NCBI GenBank assembly: GCA_025996865.1
Contig: BNTV01000019.1
Location: 1-51,962, forward strand
DNA: 51,962 bases
Reading direction: 5' to 3'
Source of the DNA: Bacteroidia bacterium
Lineage (GTDB): Bacteria > Bacteroidota > Bacteroidia > Bacteroidales > Azobacteroidaceae
Positions 25,037 to 33,366 of the stretch are shown piece by piece. How positions within the stretch are numbered: position 1 is the first letter of the stretch; each line of letters starts with the position of its first letter. The translations under genes and the position numbers were made by a program. Under the pieces are notes generated by a model that had not been told where the DNA came from, ran no database searches, and was given only the letters and a program-made list of their open reading frames with translations.

Positions 25037-25349
25037 TGCTTTTTAGCCTTAAAAACTGATACAAATATAATGATTTTTTTTTACTTCTGGGGTTGGGGGT
25101 AAATAAATTGAATCCGCCAACCTCTACTTCGGTTTGGGTGTATTTGACTACGTCGAACGTTGTTTCAAAGAGTATAAACAAAGACTCTTCAACTCCTTAA
25201 TTTGAGAGTTGGGAAAGTCTATGCCAGGGACTTGGGCAGGTCGCGGTATTACGTTCCCGCAAAGTATTTTGAAGGTAAAGCAATTGTTATTATTTCCATA
25301 TAAACCAAAACTTTTTCAAAATCCACTCAGAATATCGACAAAAAAATCA
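25037..25349. other. Intergenic region with a possible transposase relic
   Basis: There is no intact gene. One plus-strand frame (about 25122-25205) reads YFGLGVFDYVERCF then KEYKQRLFNSL before a stop. This weakly resembles the C-terminal FDYIE-x-YN-x(2)-RLHSSLGY motif of IS3-family transposases. The resemblance is short and could be chance. The rest is AT-rich sequence leading to the promoter of leader A. Confidence 0.25.
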
Positions 25350-25357
25350 TACTTTTG
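25350..25357 (+). promoter_or_regulatory. -7 promoter box for leader A
   Basis: TACTTTTG fits TAnnTTTG, 30 bases before the first ATG of leader element A. Confidence 0.6.
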
Positions 25358-25387
25358 TAAAAAAATTGAAGGAGAAAAATAAAAGGA

Positions 25388-25489
25388 ATGAAACCCGCAT
25401 GCAAAAATTGCGCCAAAGAGCATGAAACAACGTTCGGCGGAGCCAATAGATGCGGGTTCCATGGTTCCATAAAAGAACAAATTAATCAT
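25388..25489 (+). promoter_or_regulatory. Leader element A (long form, in-frame leader peptide)
   Basis: The longest copy of the leader family. The 5' arm AACCCGCAT pairs with the 3' arm ATGCGGGTT across about 55 bases; TGC-GCCAAAGA-GCA forms the inner hairpin. It then continues GGTTCCATGGTTCCATAAAA to the gene start ATGAAA. It encodes MKPACKNCAKEHE and stays open in frame into the phosphoethanolamine transferase, so translation could start at either ATG. A purine-rich AAGGAG precedes the first ATG. Confidence 0.75.
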
Positions 25490-27079
25490 ATGAAAAAAGA
25501 GTATATATGGATGTTTATTTTATCCGGTATTGTGTTATTTCCCAATATTTATTTTACTTTTTACGGTAAACAGACTGTTACTACGGCTCTGTTACTATTC
25601 GGTTGTTCCTGCTTGTTTTACCTTTTACCGACTTTGTTTTTGAGAAAAAGAATTTTCTTTATTATTCAAGGATTGTTTGTTTTATTGGCGCCTTTCGAAG
25701 CTGCCCATATCTATTTAAACCGGATGCCTGCTACATCTGCTTTCCTGCTTTCAATCATTGATACGAACCAGGACGAATCGTTTGAGCTGTTATCCGCTAT
25801 CAAATTCCCAATTGTCATTTTGTTCCTTCTTTGGGCTTTTTACTTTTTTATTGCATTCGTAAAAATAAGCAACACTTATTTTTTCCAATCCAATAAAATC
25901 AAATTGACCGCCCTTTTTGTTTTTACAGGAATGATTGTAACCGGTTACAGTACAGGATGGAACAAAGAAATATATCCTTACGACCTGATACTCCGCACTT
26001 ACCAAGTGTTTGTCGCGAAAAAAGAAATTAATGAAGGCAAAAAAATAATGAGAAATTTCAAATTCGAGGCTGTAAAAAAAGACCCGATTGATGAAAAAGA
26101 AGTCTATGTATTTGTTATCGGTGAAACCGGACGTTATGACAGTTATTCGATAAACGGTTATAACCGAAATACTTCGCCGATGTTGGCCAAAACAAAAAAC
26201 CTGATTTCATACACCGATTTTTATTCCGAAGCCAATATAACCACTTCGAGTTTGCCAATAATCTTAACCCGATCTTCCGCTCAGGATTACGAACGTTCAT
26301 ACGTTGAAAAATCGTTTGTAGATGCGTTCAAAGAAGCCGGGTTCAAAACGTATTGGATTGCCGACCAGAGCGCTAACAATAAATTTATCCGCCGCATAGC
26401 GAGAGATACCGACAAAGAATATTTTCATATTGTAAATTTCAATGATACAACCAATTTGGATGAACAGCTGTGGCCTTCCTTAGACGAAGTGTTGGCCGGG
26501 AACGACCGGAAAACGCTCATCGTTCTTCATACTTTGGGTAGCCATTTCCGGTATAATTACAGGTATCCGCCGCAATTTGAAATATTCAAACCGAGTTTGA
26601 AAGGCGCTTTTGATTATGCCTTGATTTCGGCGAAAAACAAAGAATTATTTATCAATACTTACGATAATTCTATCTTATACACGGATTTTTTTTTGGCGAA
26701 AACCATACAAAAAATTGACAGTTTACACGCGATAAGCGCTCTTATTTACGTGGCCGATCATGGAGAAAATCTGTTTGACACCAAAGAAAATATCGTTTTT
26801 CACGGAGGGAGCGATTATACACCCTACGACTTTCATGTTCCGTTTTTTGTCTGGACTTCCGATCAATACAATCTTCAATATCCTTCCAAGGTGGAAAATC
26901 TCAGACAAAACAAAGATGAAAGATTGACTACACATCACATTTTTTATTCTATTCTCGACGTGGCCAATATTACATTTCCCGGACAAATCTTGTCCGAAAG
27001 CATCGCTTCGGAAACCTTGCAGGGAGATTCCGTGCGTTACCTTATTAACACAAATATGGAAACGGAAAAAGGGTTTTAA
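25490..27079 (+). CDS. Phosphoethanolamine transferase (EptA/CptA-like sulfatase fold)
   Basis: A 529-residue inner-membrane enzyme. Five N-terminal hydrophobic segments (about 8-28, 30-50, 53-72, 103-125, 139-155) precede a periplasmic alkaline-phosphatase-like domain. The nucleophile motif is FVIGETGRYDSYSINGYNRN, with Thr at about 213. Later motifs are VLHTLGSHFRYNYRYP and YVADHGENLF (metal-binding Asp-His). Such enzymes move phosphoethanolamine from phosphatidylethanolamine onto lipid A or other glycans, changing sensitivity to cationic peptides. The first 34 in-frame codons upstream belong to leader A, so I start at MKKEYIWMF. Confidence 0.85.
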   Translation: MKKEYIWMFILSGIVLFPNIYFTFYGKQTVTTALLLFGCSCLFYLLPTLFLRKRIFFIIQGLFVLLAPFEAAHIYLNRMPATSAFLLSIIDTNQDESFELLSAIKFPIVILFLLWAFYFFIAFVKISNTYFFQSNKIKLTALFVFTGMIVTGYSTGWNKEIYPYDLILRTYQVFVAKKEINEGKKIMRNFKFEAVKKDPIDEKEVYVFVIGETGRYDSYSINGYNRNTSPMLAKTKNLISYTDFYSEANITTSSLPIILTRSSAQDYERSYVEKSFVDAFKEAGFKTYWIADQSANNKFIRRIARDTDKEYFHIVNFNDTTNLDEQLWPSLDEVLAGNDRKTLIVLHTLGSHFRYNYRYPPQFEIFKPSLKGAFDYALISAKNKELFINTYDNSILYTDFFLAKTIQKIDSLHAISALIYVADHGENLFDTKENIVFHGGSDYTPYDFHVPFFVWTSDQYNLQYPSKVENLRQNKDERLTTHHIFYSILDVANITFPGQILSESIASETLQGDSVRYLINTNMETEKGF

Positions 27080-27104
27080 ATTCGACTTCTTTTTGCAAGA
27101 AGCA

Positions 27105-27674
27105 TTATAAATAAACAATGTCTTCATATAACTGCTTCATCCGCTTGCGCAAATGCAACACGGCATAATGTTTTCTCGACAACAAAGTATTAACGGCAAT
27201 CCCTGTCGTTTGCGATATTTCCTTTACCGGAATACCGTCCAATTCCGTCAGTTCATAGATTTCCCGTTGTTCGGCAGGCAGTTCTGAAAGAGCGTTTTCC
27301 AATTCCGTCCAAACTAATGAGCGCAAATATTCCGTTTCGGGCGAAGGAGATGCTTCGCCATTAAACAAGACTTCCGAAAAATCTTTCAATATTTCCGTGT
27401 CACTTTCATCGTTTTGATAAACAGGCAGTTCTTCTTCACGCTTTTTAATTCCGTGATTAATAATTGTATTCCGCGCCACGCGGTACAGCCATGCTGATAC
27501 TTGCTCAATCGGATCCATGGCGGTATTGACCGTTTTTACCAATTGATAAAAAACATCCTGCAAAATATCTTCCGCTTCTTCCTTGTTTGGAACTCTTTTA
27601 CGGATAAAAGATTTGAGTTGCGGCTGATATTCTGCAATCAGTTTTTCGAGGTTTTGTTGTTTTTGTTCCGCCAC
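27105..27674 (-). CDS. ECF-type RNA polymerase sigma factor
   Basis: A 189-residue sigma-70-family factor. Region 2 contains FIRKRVPNKEEAEDILQDVF and SAWLYRVARNTIINHGIKK; region 4 contains LPAEQREIYELTELDGIPVK then EISQTTGIAVNTLLSRKHYA. The open frame extends upstream to 27737, but that would overlap the preceding gene by 62 bases. A GTG at 27674 directly after that gene's stop (TAA-A-GTG) is the likelier start. It is the second gene of a two-gene unit with a small membrane protein. Confidence 0.82.
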   Translation of the reverse strand: MAEQKQQNLEKLIAEYQPQLKSFIRKRVPNKEEAEDILQDVFYQLVKTVNTAMDPIEQVSAWLYRVARNTIINHGIKKREEELPVYQNDESDTEILKDFSEVLFNGEASPSPETEYLRSLVWTELENALSELPAEQREIYELTELDGIPVKEISQTTGIAVNTLLSRKHYAVLHLRKRMKQLYEDIVYL

Positions 27675-27675
27675 T

Positions 27676-28029
27676 TTATTCCTGTTTTTCGGATTTATCG
27701 TCTTGGAAAAAATCGTGTCCGCAACCATGATGGCCAAAATGACGTTTTTTCATAAACTCTTTCCGTTCGTCGTTCGTCATATTCATCCATTTTTCACGGA
27801 TGGGATTGTGGTGGTGGTGACGGGACCTATCCAACCAATGTCTGTGTCCCAGACCGCCAAAAAGAATCCGTGCAAGAACCAGCAAGCCCAAAGCTTGCCA
27901 AAAATTAATGACTGCCCAACCGAAAATCGCCGGCACGAGCCAATTCCACAACAACATTACTGCAACACTGAAAGCGGCGGCAATTGCCAACCCCATTACT
28001 ACATGACCTAAAAAATGAAACCTTTTCAT
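27676..28029 (-). CDS. Small histidine-rich membrane protein
   Basis: A 117-residue protein with two predicted membrane segments (about 9-31 and 40-60). A hydrophilic tail follows, rich in histidine (HRHWLDRSRHHHHNP, KKRHFGHHGCGHDFF). The tail could bind metal ions. It is encoded immediately before an ECF sigma factor, one base apart, so it may sense a signal for that factor or act as its partner. I do not recognise a named family. Confidence 0.6.
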   Translation of the reverse strand: MKRFHFLGHVVMGLAIAAAFSVAVMLLWNWLVPAIFGWAVINFWQALGLLVLARILFGGLGHRHWLDRSRHHHHNPIREKWMNMTNDERKEFMKKRHFGHHGCGHDFFQDDKSEKQE

Positions 28030-28101
28030 AAGAAATTTATTTATTTAATTTTTCCGGAGAATGTTCTCTAATTATATAGACAAACTTGAAAGAAAAATAT
28101 T

Positions 28102-30912
28102 TTAAACCATAGCAAGTTTTTCTCTCAAAAACTTTCCTGTATAAGATTCCACATTTGTAGTAATTTTTTCAGGCGTTCCGGTGCAAACCAGACGACCTCC
28201 TTTTTCCCCGCCTTCAGACCCTAAATCAATCACATAATCGGCGCATTTGATTACATCCATGTTGTGCTCGATGATGACAATCGTGTGACCTCTTTCAATC
28301 AAAGCGTCAAAAGCTTTCATCAAGGTTTTAATATCGTGAAAATGCAGGCCGGTCGTAGGTTCATCAAAAATAAAGAGCGTTGGTTGCGGCTTTTCTTCTT
28401 CCAAGTGAAAAGCCAGTTTCACCCGCTGACTTTCTCCGCCGGAAAGCGAAAAAGAACTTTGCCCCAGTTTGACATAGCCCAAACCTACTTCCTGTAAGCA
28501 TTTCAATTTTTTGACTATTTTCTTTTCCTGTGTTTCCTTTTTTTCTTCAAAAAAAGCAATGGCCTCATCAATGGTCATTCCCAAAATATCGCTGATGTTT
28601 TTCCCCCGGTATTCTATATCTAAAATATCTTGTTTGAACCGTTTACCATGACAAGTTTCACACTCCAACACTACATCGGCCATAAATTGCATTTCGACGG
28701 TAATGAATCCTTCTCCCTTACATTCTTCACAGCGTCCGCCTTCAACATTGAACGAAAAATAAGCCGGAGTGAATTTCATTTGCTTGGATAATGGATTGTC
28801 GGAAAACAATTTACGGATTTCATCATACGCTTTAATATAAGTCACCGGATTGGAACGGGTTGAACGGCCAATGGGATTTTGGTCCACAAATTCAATCGCT
28901 TTTATCAAGTGTAAATCTCCGGAAAACCCGTTGGCCTGAACGGATGTATCCGCACCGTCAAGACATTGCTTCATTCCCCGGTAAAAAATATCACGCACCA
29001 ACGATGATTTTCCCGAACCACTGACGCCGGTAACGACCGTCATCACATTCAAAGGAAATTTCACGTCGATTGATTTAAGGTTATTTTCGCGGGCGCCTTT
29101 TACTTCGATGTAATTGTTCCATTTCCGGCGCCGGGCGGGAACCGGAATTTGTTCCGCACCGGTCAGATAATTGATGGTGTAGCTGTCGGCGGTTGGGACA
29201 ATATTTTTTATATCACCTTGATAAACGATTTTCCCGCCTAATTGTCCGGCATCCGGCCCAATATCAATGATATAATCGGCAGCACGAATAATTTCTTCAT
29301 CATGTTCCACGACAACGACCGTATTTCCAAGCATTTGCAACTGTCTCAACACGGTTATCAACAATCCGGTATCCCTTGAATGTAAGCCGATACTCGGCTC
29401 GTCGAGAATATAAAGAGAACCTACCAGACTGCTTCCCAAAGAAGTCGTCAGATTAATTCTTTGGCTTTCGCCACCGGAAAGCGTCGAAGATAAACGATTG
29501 AGTGTCAAATAATTCAAACCTACATCATTCAGGAGTTGCAGGCGGGTGTTGATTTCCGTTAAAAGTCGTTTCCCGACAAGTGCATCCTGTTCGTCCAATG
29601 TCAAATCAAGGAAAAAATCCCGGAGTTTGTTGGCGGGCATATCGACCAAAGCGCTAATGGTCCGGCCGCTCACTTTCACGTACTGGGCTTGCGGTTTCAG
29701 CCGGTTTCCATGGCAAACCGGACAGGTTGTTTTTCCGCGATAACGCGCCTGTAAAACCCTGTATTGAACTTTGAAAATATTTTCTTCTACAAATTCAAAA
29801 AAATCATCAATGCCTTTCAATTCACCTTTTCCATGCCAAAGCAAATCTTTCTCCGTTTCCGAAAGTTGATAATAAGGCCTGTGAATCGGGAAATTATACA
29901 GACCGGCATGAGAAATAAAATCGGATTTCCATTCCTTCATTTTATCGCCTTTCCAGCAAACCACAGCGTTTTCATACATCGACAAGGATTGATTGGGAAT
30001 AACCAAGTTTTCGTCAATTCCGATTACTTTTCCGAAACCTTCGCATTTCGGACATGCGCCGGCCGGACTGTTGAAGTTGAACATCAAATCGGTAGGTTCT
30101 TCAAATTCAATGCCATCCGCTTCAAATTTACGGGAAAATTCTTTGGAAACGATGCCTTCATCCGTATAAAATTTGAGAATCGCGTAACCGTTACCTTCAA
30201 AAAAAGCGGTTTCAACCGAATCGGAAAGACGGGAAACAGTCATCCCGTCGGACGAGGCGGTCAAACGGTCGATGAGGAGGTAAATTTCATCGGAAAATTT
30301 CTTTTTAAGTGCAAAATGGCTGTTTTTTTCATCCAGTATCTCATCAATGCGATAGGTTGTATCATTGATTTCTACCCGTGAAAAACCTTCTTTTAGAAAA
30401 ATTTCCAATTGTTCCCGCACGGTACGGTCTTTGCGAACCGGCATTTTGGTCAATAGCGAGAGACGGGCGCCTTCGGGATATTTCAACATTTCATCGACCA
30501 CGTCGGTGACGCTGTGCTTTTTGACTTCCTGTCCCGATACGGGCGAAATGGTTTTACCGATGCGGGCGAAAAGCATTCGTATATAATCGTAAATTTCCGT
30601 TGAAGTGCCGACCGTTGACCGGGGATTTCGGGTGTTTACTTTCTGTTCGATGGCAATTGCCGGAGGAATCCCTTTGATGTAGTCGGTTTCCGGTTTACTC
30701 ATCCGTCCGAGAAATTGGCGGGCGTAAGAAGAAAGACTTTCCACGTAGCGGCGTTGGCCTTCAGCGTAAAGCGTATCGAAAGCCAAAGAGGATTTTCCCG
30801 AACCCGATAAACCGGTGATAACAACAAATTTATTGCGGGGAATCTCCACATCAATATTTTTCAAATTGTTAACCCTTGCGCCTTTAATGATGATGTTTGA
30901 TTCTGATGTCAT
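28102..30912 (-). CDS. uvrA: UvrABC excinuclease subunit A
   Basis: A 936-residue nucleotide-excision-repair ATPase. The first Walker A is [16 protein letters not shown] near residue 30, with signature [11 protein letters not shown]; the second is [13 protein letters not shown], with signature [11 protein letters not shown]. Zinc modules are seen at [19 protein letters not shown] and CEECKGEGF ... CETCHGKRF. It recognises DNA damage with UvrB. The frame is open upstream to 31098, but that stretch has no similarity and contains the -7 box (30933-30940), so ATG 30912 is the start. Confidence 0.95.
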   Translation of the reverse strand: MTSESNIIIKGARVNNLKNIDVEIPRNKFVVITGLSGSGKSSLAFDTLYAEGQRRYVESLSSYARQFLGRMSKPETDYIKGIPPAIAIEQKVNTRNPRSTVGTSTEIYDYIRMLFARIGKTISPVSGQEVKKHSVTDVVDEMLKYPEGARLSLLTKMPVRKDRTVREQLEIFLKEGFSRVEINDTTYRIDEILDEKNSHFALKKKFSDEIYLLIDRLTASSDGMTVSRLSDSVETAFFEGNGYAILKFYTDEGIVSKEFSRKFEADGIEFEEPTDLMFNFNSPAGACPKCEGFGKVIGIDENLVIPNQSLSMYENAVVCWKGDKMKEWKSDFISHAGLYNFPIHRPYYQLSETEKDLLWHGKGELKGIDDFFEFVEENIFKVQYRVLQARYRGKTTCPVCHGNRLKPQAQYVKVSGRTISALVDMPANKLRDFFLDLTLDEQDALVGKRLLTEINTRLQLLNDVGLNYLTLNRLSSTLSGGESQRINLTTSLGSSLVGSLYILDEPSIGLHSRDTGLLITVLRQLQMLGNTVVVVEHDEEIIRAADYIIDIGPDAGQLGGKIVYQGDIKNIVPTADSYTINYLTGAEQIPVPARRRKWNNYIEVKGARENNLKSIDVKFPLNVMTVVTGVSGSGKSSLVRDIFYRGMKQCLDGADTSVQANGFSGDLHLIKAIEFVDQNPIGRSTRSNPVTYIKAYDEIRKLFSDNPLSKQMKFTPAYFSFNVEGGRCEECKGEGFITVEMQFMADVVLECETCHGKRFKQDILDIEYRGKNISDILGMTIDEAIAFFEEKKETQEKKIVKKLKCLQEVGLGYVKLGQSSFSLSGGESQRVKLAFHLEEEKPQPTLFIFDEPTTGLHFHDIKTLMKAFDALIERGHTIVIIEHNMDVIKCADYVIDLGSEGGEKGGRLVCTGTPEKITTNVESYTGKFLREKLAMV

Positions 30913-30932
30913 TATTTTTTTGAGATAATTCA

Positions 30933-30940
30933 CAAAGGTA
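30933..30940 (-). promoter_or_regulatory. -7 promoter box for uvrA
   Basis: Minus-strand TACCTTTG, an exact TAnnTTTG match, 21 bases before the uvrA ATG. Confidence 0.65.
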
Positions 30941-31058
30941 CAAAATTTTTCAGATATAGGAATCTTGGGAACAACAACGATGTCGGATGTTGGATGCAAG
31001 CAATGCCCGATTGTCGGTAAAATATTAGTCTGACATTGGATTTGTTGAAAAATATAAG

Positions 31059-31066
31059 TATTTTTG
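31059..31066 (+). promoter_or_regulatory. -7 promoter box for the zeta-toxin operon
   Basis: TATTTTTG fits TAnnTTTG, 25 bases before the antitoxin ATG at 31091. Confidence 0.55.
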
Positions 31067-31090
31067 TGGTTGAATTTACAACGCGATTTT

Positions 31091-31279
31091 ATGGACAAAA
31101 ATGTAAATATGGCCTATCGCTTTACGAGTGATGAAGAACCTACTGACGAGCAACTTCTTGTGATTATGAAAGAAGTTGAGGCTGATGTGCGTCAAAAAAG
31201 TTTTGAAAGAAAAAATAGTATTAAAGACAATCTTAAACGAGAATATGATAATGCTCGTGCAATGTTTCCTGATTTGTAG
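31091..31279 (+). CDS. Putative antitoxin of a zeta-type toxin pair
   Basis: A 62-residue acidic/charged helical protein (MAYRFTSDEEPTDEQLLVIM then KEVEADVRQKSFERK). It precedes the zeta-like kinase by 3 bases with the same orientation and a shared promoter. Small proteins in this position act as antitoxin to zeta/PezT-like kinases. It has no visible DNA-binding domain, and the assignment rests on context. A TTG start at 31064 would lie inside the promoter, so ATG 31091 is used. Confidence 0.6.
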   Translation: MDKNVNMAYRFTSDEEPTDEQLLVIMKEVEADVRQKSFERKNSIKDNLKREYDNARAMFPDL

Positions 31280-31282
31280 CCG

Positions 31283-31891
31283 ATGGAAAAGCCCAAACTT
31301 CTGATAGTAGCAGGTCCGAATGGTTCGGGGAAAACTTCCGTTACCGGAAAAATTCTGAAACACGAATGGGTTGAAGGTTGCGAATACATCAACCCTGACT
31401 TTATCGCTCGTGATGTATTTGGCGATTGGAATTCAAAAGAAACAGTAATGCAAGCGGCAAAGTATGCTGCTGATTGGCGCGAAAAATGTTTGGAAGAAGG
31501 CAAAAGTCTGATTTTTGAAACTGTATTATCTGCGCCCGACAAAGTAGAATTTATCCAAAGAGCCAAGCAAAAAGGTTATTTCATTCGTTTGTTTTTTATA
31601 GGAACAGATAGTCCTGAAATAAATGCAGCAAGGGTGGCTCAGCGAGTAATGGAAGGTGGACACGATGTGCCGATACAAAAAATAATAAATCGTTATTACA
31701 AGTCAATCATAAATTGTGCATTACTCGCCGAACTTGTTGATAGACTGTATATTTACGATAACTCAATTGACAATGTTTTTGTGGAATTGCTGTTTAGAGC
31801 AAGCGAAGGACAATTAACTAAACAATATACCCGAATACACGATTGGGCTAATGTGATTTTTGAAAATATAAATGAAAAAAATATGATATAG
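31283..31891 (+). CDS. Zeta toxin-family P-loop kinase
   Basis: A 202-residue zeta-like kinase. The Walker A GPNGSGKTSVTGKIL lies near the start (residues about 11-25). INPDFIARDVFG gives the conserved substrate-site Asp, and GKSLIFETVLSAP the Walker B-like region. IRLFFIGTDSPEINAARVAQ and MEGGHDVPIQKIINRYYKSI contain arginines of the LID region. Zeta toxins phosphorylate UDP-N-acetylglucosamine; related family members have other targets. The gene opens the AT-rich island and is paired with a small upstream antitoxin. Confidence 0.82.
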   Translation: MEKPKLLIVAGPNGSGKTSVTGKILKHEWVEGCEYINPDFIARDVFGDWNSKETVMQAAKYAADWREKCLEEGKSLIFETVLSAPDKVEFIQRAKQKGYFIRLFFIGTDSPEINAARVAQRVMEGGHDVPIQKIINRYYKSIINCALLAELVDRLYIYDNSIDNVFVELLFRASEGQLTKQYTRIHDWANVIFENINEKNMI

Positions 31892-31911
31892 AAAAATAAA
31901 ATTAAATAATT

Positions 31912-32085
31912 AGAGCAATCGCTCTTATTCTCTACTCCGTAAACGACCAATTTATAAAAGTAGGTGAGAATAAGCGGTGAAGGTTCACGCCAATAGGCGT
32001 GAACTGTTTCACGTCTTATTTACCTACTAAGCTTTGGTCGGCTATCGGAGTAAAATTGGCAAGAAACAGTTTCACGCTTTTTTTT
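31912..32085 (+). ncRNA. Putative structured RNA, nested long hairpin with U-tract
   Basis: Four stems nest inside one another over 120 nt: TACTCCG/CGGAGTA (31933-31939 with 32046-32052), CGACCAA/TTGGTCG (31944-31950 with 32034-32040), GTAGGT-AATAAG/CTTATT-ACCTAC (31960-31974 with 32015-32027), and GTTCACGCC/GGCGTGAAC (31983-31991 with 31996-32004, loop AATA). An extra GTGAA/TTCAC pair surrounds the last stem. A small hairpin (AGAGC-aatc-GCTCT) precedes. AAACAGTTTCACGC followed by T9 (32077-32085) ends it and can pair alternatively with AACTGTTTC at 32002-32010. No coding frame is seen. It could be a stand-alone RNA or an attenuator for the cassette at 32124. The strand is inferred from the U-tract. 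Confidence 0.6.
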
Positions 32086-32090
32086 CCGGA

Positions 32091-32120
32091 GTTTAAGAGT
32101 TTCGCTCACAATTCTTAAAC
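32091..32120. repeat. Hairpin next to the HAD gene start
   Basis: GTTTAAGA (32091-32098) and TCTTAAAC (32113-32120) form a perfect 8-bp stem, 3 bases before the HAD ATG. It could mask the translation start or act as an operator. Confidence 0.6.
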
Positions 32121-32123
32121 AGT

Positions 32124-32705
32124 ATGGAATTAGAAAATTTAGATGCCATAGTATCAGAAGACAATGTTCTATTTTTTGATTTGGACGGAACACTTGTTGA
32201 CACTGACTATGCTAACTTCCTATCTTATAAAAAAGCCGTTGAATTTGTAACCAAATCCGACTGCAATATTGTCTATAATCCCGACCAACGTTTTAACCGT
32301 ACAGCACTAAAAAACGTTATTCCTAACTTGACAGAAACAGAATTATTAGCGATTATTAGCGAAAAAGAAAAATATTACAGCGATTTTCTGCCAGAAACAA
32401 AACTAAACGAGGGAATTGCAAAGTTCCTTTATCAATACTCAACAACAAACAAAATCATATTAGTTACAAACTGCCGAGAAGACAGAGCATTGGTGACATT
32501 GGAGTATCACAAACTTACAGATAAATTTAGTCAATTCTTTTTCAGACGATTCGGAGAAAACGATGAAAAAATCAACAAATTTCATAATGCAATTTCGAGT
32601 TTGGACATATCGCCAAAATTGGTTATTGCATTTGAAAACGAAGAAGAAGAAATTGCAGATGCAAAAAAAGCAGGTATTCAAAATATTAATCTTTTAAATT
32701 TATAA
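32124..32705 (+). CDS. HAD-superfamily hydrolase of a HAD/PRTase/DprA cassette
   Basis: A 193-residue haloacid dehalogenase-fold phosphatase. Motif I is VLFFDLDGTLVDTDYAN (nucleophile Asp at about 18), motif II ILVTNCRED (about 115) and motif IV IAFENEEEEIADAKKAGI (where EDs replace the usual DD). It is followed by a phosphoribosyltransferase-like gene after 3 bases and a DprA-like gene. HAD enzymes in such contexts are thought to dephosphorylate nucleotides or sugars. The substrate is unknown. It is AT-rich, consistent with transfer. The region just upstream is strongly folded. Confidence 0.8.
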   Translation: MELENLDAIVSEDNVLFFDLDGTLVDTDYANFLSYKKAVEFVTKSDCNIVYNPDQRFNRTALKNVIPNLTETELLAIISEKEKYYSDFLPETKLNEGIAKFLYQYSTTNKIILVTNCREDRALVTLEYHKLTDKFSQFFFRRFGENDEKINKFHNAISSLDISPKLVIAFENEEEEIADAKKAGIQNINLLNL

Positions 32706-32708
32706 AAA

Positions 32709-33335
32709 ATGGAACAATTTATTATTCAACCCAACGAATGTTTAAGTAAGTCTATTGTAGCATTTTATCACGCTGATTACGAAGGCGGCGGTAAATGGAA
32801 AGAGGCAGGAACCATTGAGAATATGATTTGTACTCTCAAAAATGATATTACGCCTTATCCTTCAAATGTTTTACAAAATGCGATGCTACAATTATCAAAA
32901 GTTTTGTTTGAAGATTTGCCTGAAATTCTTCAAATTACGAAATTGGCAAATCTTACAGTTTGCGTAATACCAAGAGCAAAAGCAGAAAATACTTATTCTG
33001 AAAATCAAAAATTATTCAGGCGAACAATTAAATCGGTTGTGGAAAAATTGAATGACTTTATGGATGGAACAAATTATATCATTAGATATACCGATACGCA
33101 AACTACTCATAGAGCCAGATGGGGACACGGTGGTAGTGGTAATATGCCTTATCCCAATATTACAAAAGATACTTGCAGAATCTCTGATGACATAAGAGGC
33201 AAGGACATTTTGCTGATTGACGATTTATACACAAAAACAGTGAATATTGATGAAGATGCAATTCAGGCATTGTTAGACAAAGGTGCAAAGTCAGTAGTTT
33301 TTTACGCTGTGGGAAAAACAGTATCCAGATATTAA
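32709..33335 (+). CDS. Phosphoribosyltransferase-like protein (ComF/PRTase fold)
   Basis: A 208-residue type I phosphoribosyltransferase-like protein. The PRPP-binding loop is GKDILLIDDLYTKTVNIDED (about 161-180), with the acidic pair followed by a short hydroxyl-rich turn. Upstream, TVCVIPRAKAENTYS resembles the conserved entrance segment of ComF-type proteins. It could bind or use phosphoribosyl pyrophosphate or a related nucleotide. It lies between the HAD hydrolase and the DprA-like gene (3-base gap to HAD), as part of a three-gene unit. Confidence 0.78.
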   Translation: MEQFIIQPNECLSKSIVAFYHADYEGGGKWKEAGTIENMICTLKNDITPYPSNVLQNAMLQLSKVLFEDLPEILQITKLANLTVCVIPRAKAENTYSENQKLFRRTIKSVVEKLNDFMDGTNYIIRYTDTQTTHRARWGHGGSGNMPYPNITKDTCRISDDIRGKDILLIDDLYTKTVNIDEDAIQALLDKGAKSVVFYAVGKTVSRY

Positions 33336-33366
33336 AATAATCACTAAATTTGCAAAAAATAAGAAG

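Noticed and set aside
29764..30381. 205-codon ORF opposite uvrA
   Set aside because: Antisense shadow of uvrA with no family features.
30913..31098. N-terminal extension of UvrA by 62 residues
   Set aside because: It is not similar to UvrA and contains the uvrA promoter box.
31912..32085. Retron msr-msd RNA
   Set aside because: The fold is suggestive, but no gene in the window has reverse-transcriptase motifs; the following genes are HAD, PRTase and DprA-like. I therefore call it only a structured RNA.
32091..32120. Integron attC-like site
   Set aside because: The inverted ends GTTTAAGA/TCTTAAAC do not fit the GTTRRRY/RYYYAAC core sites.
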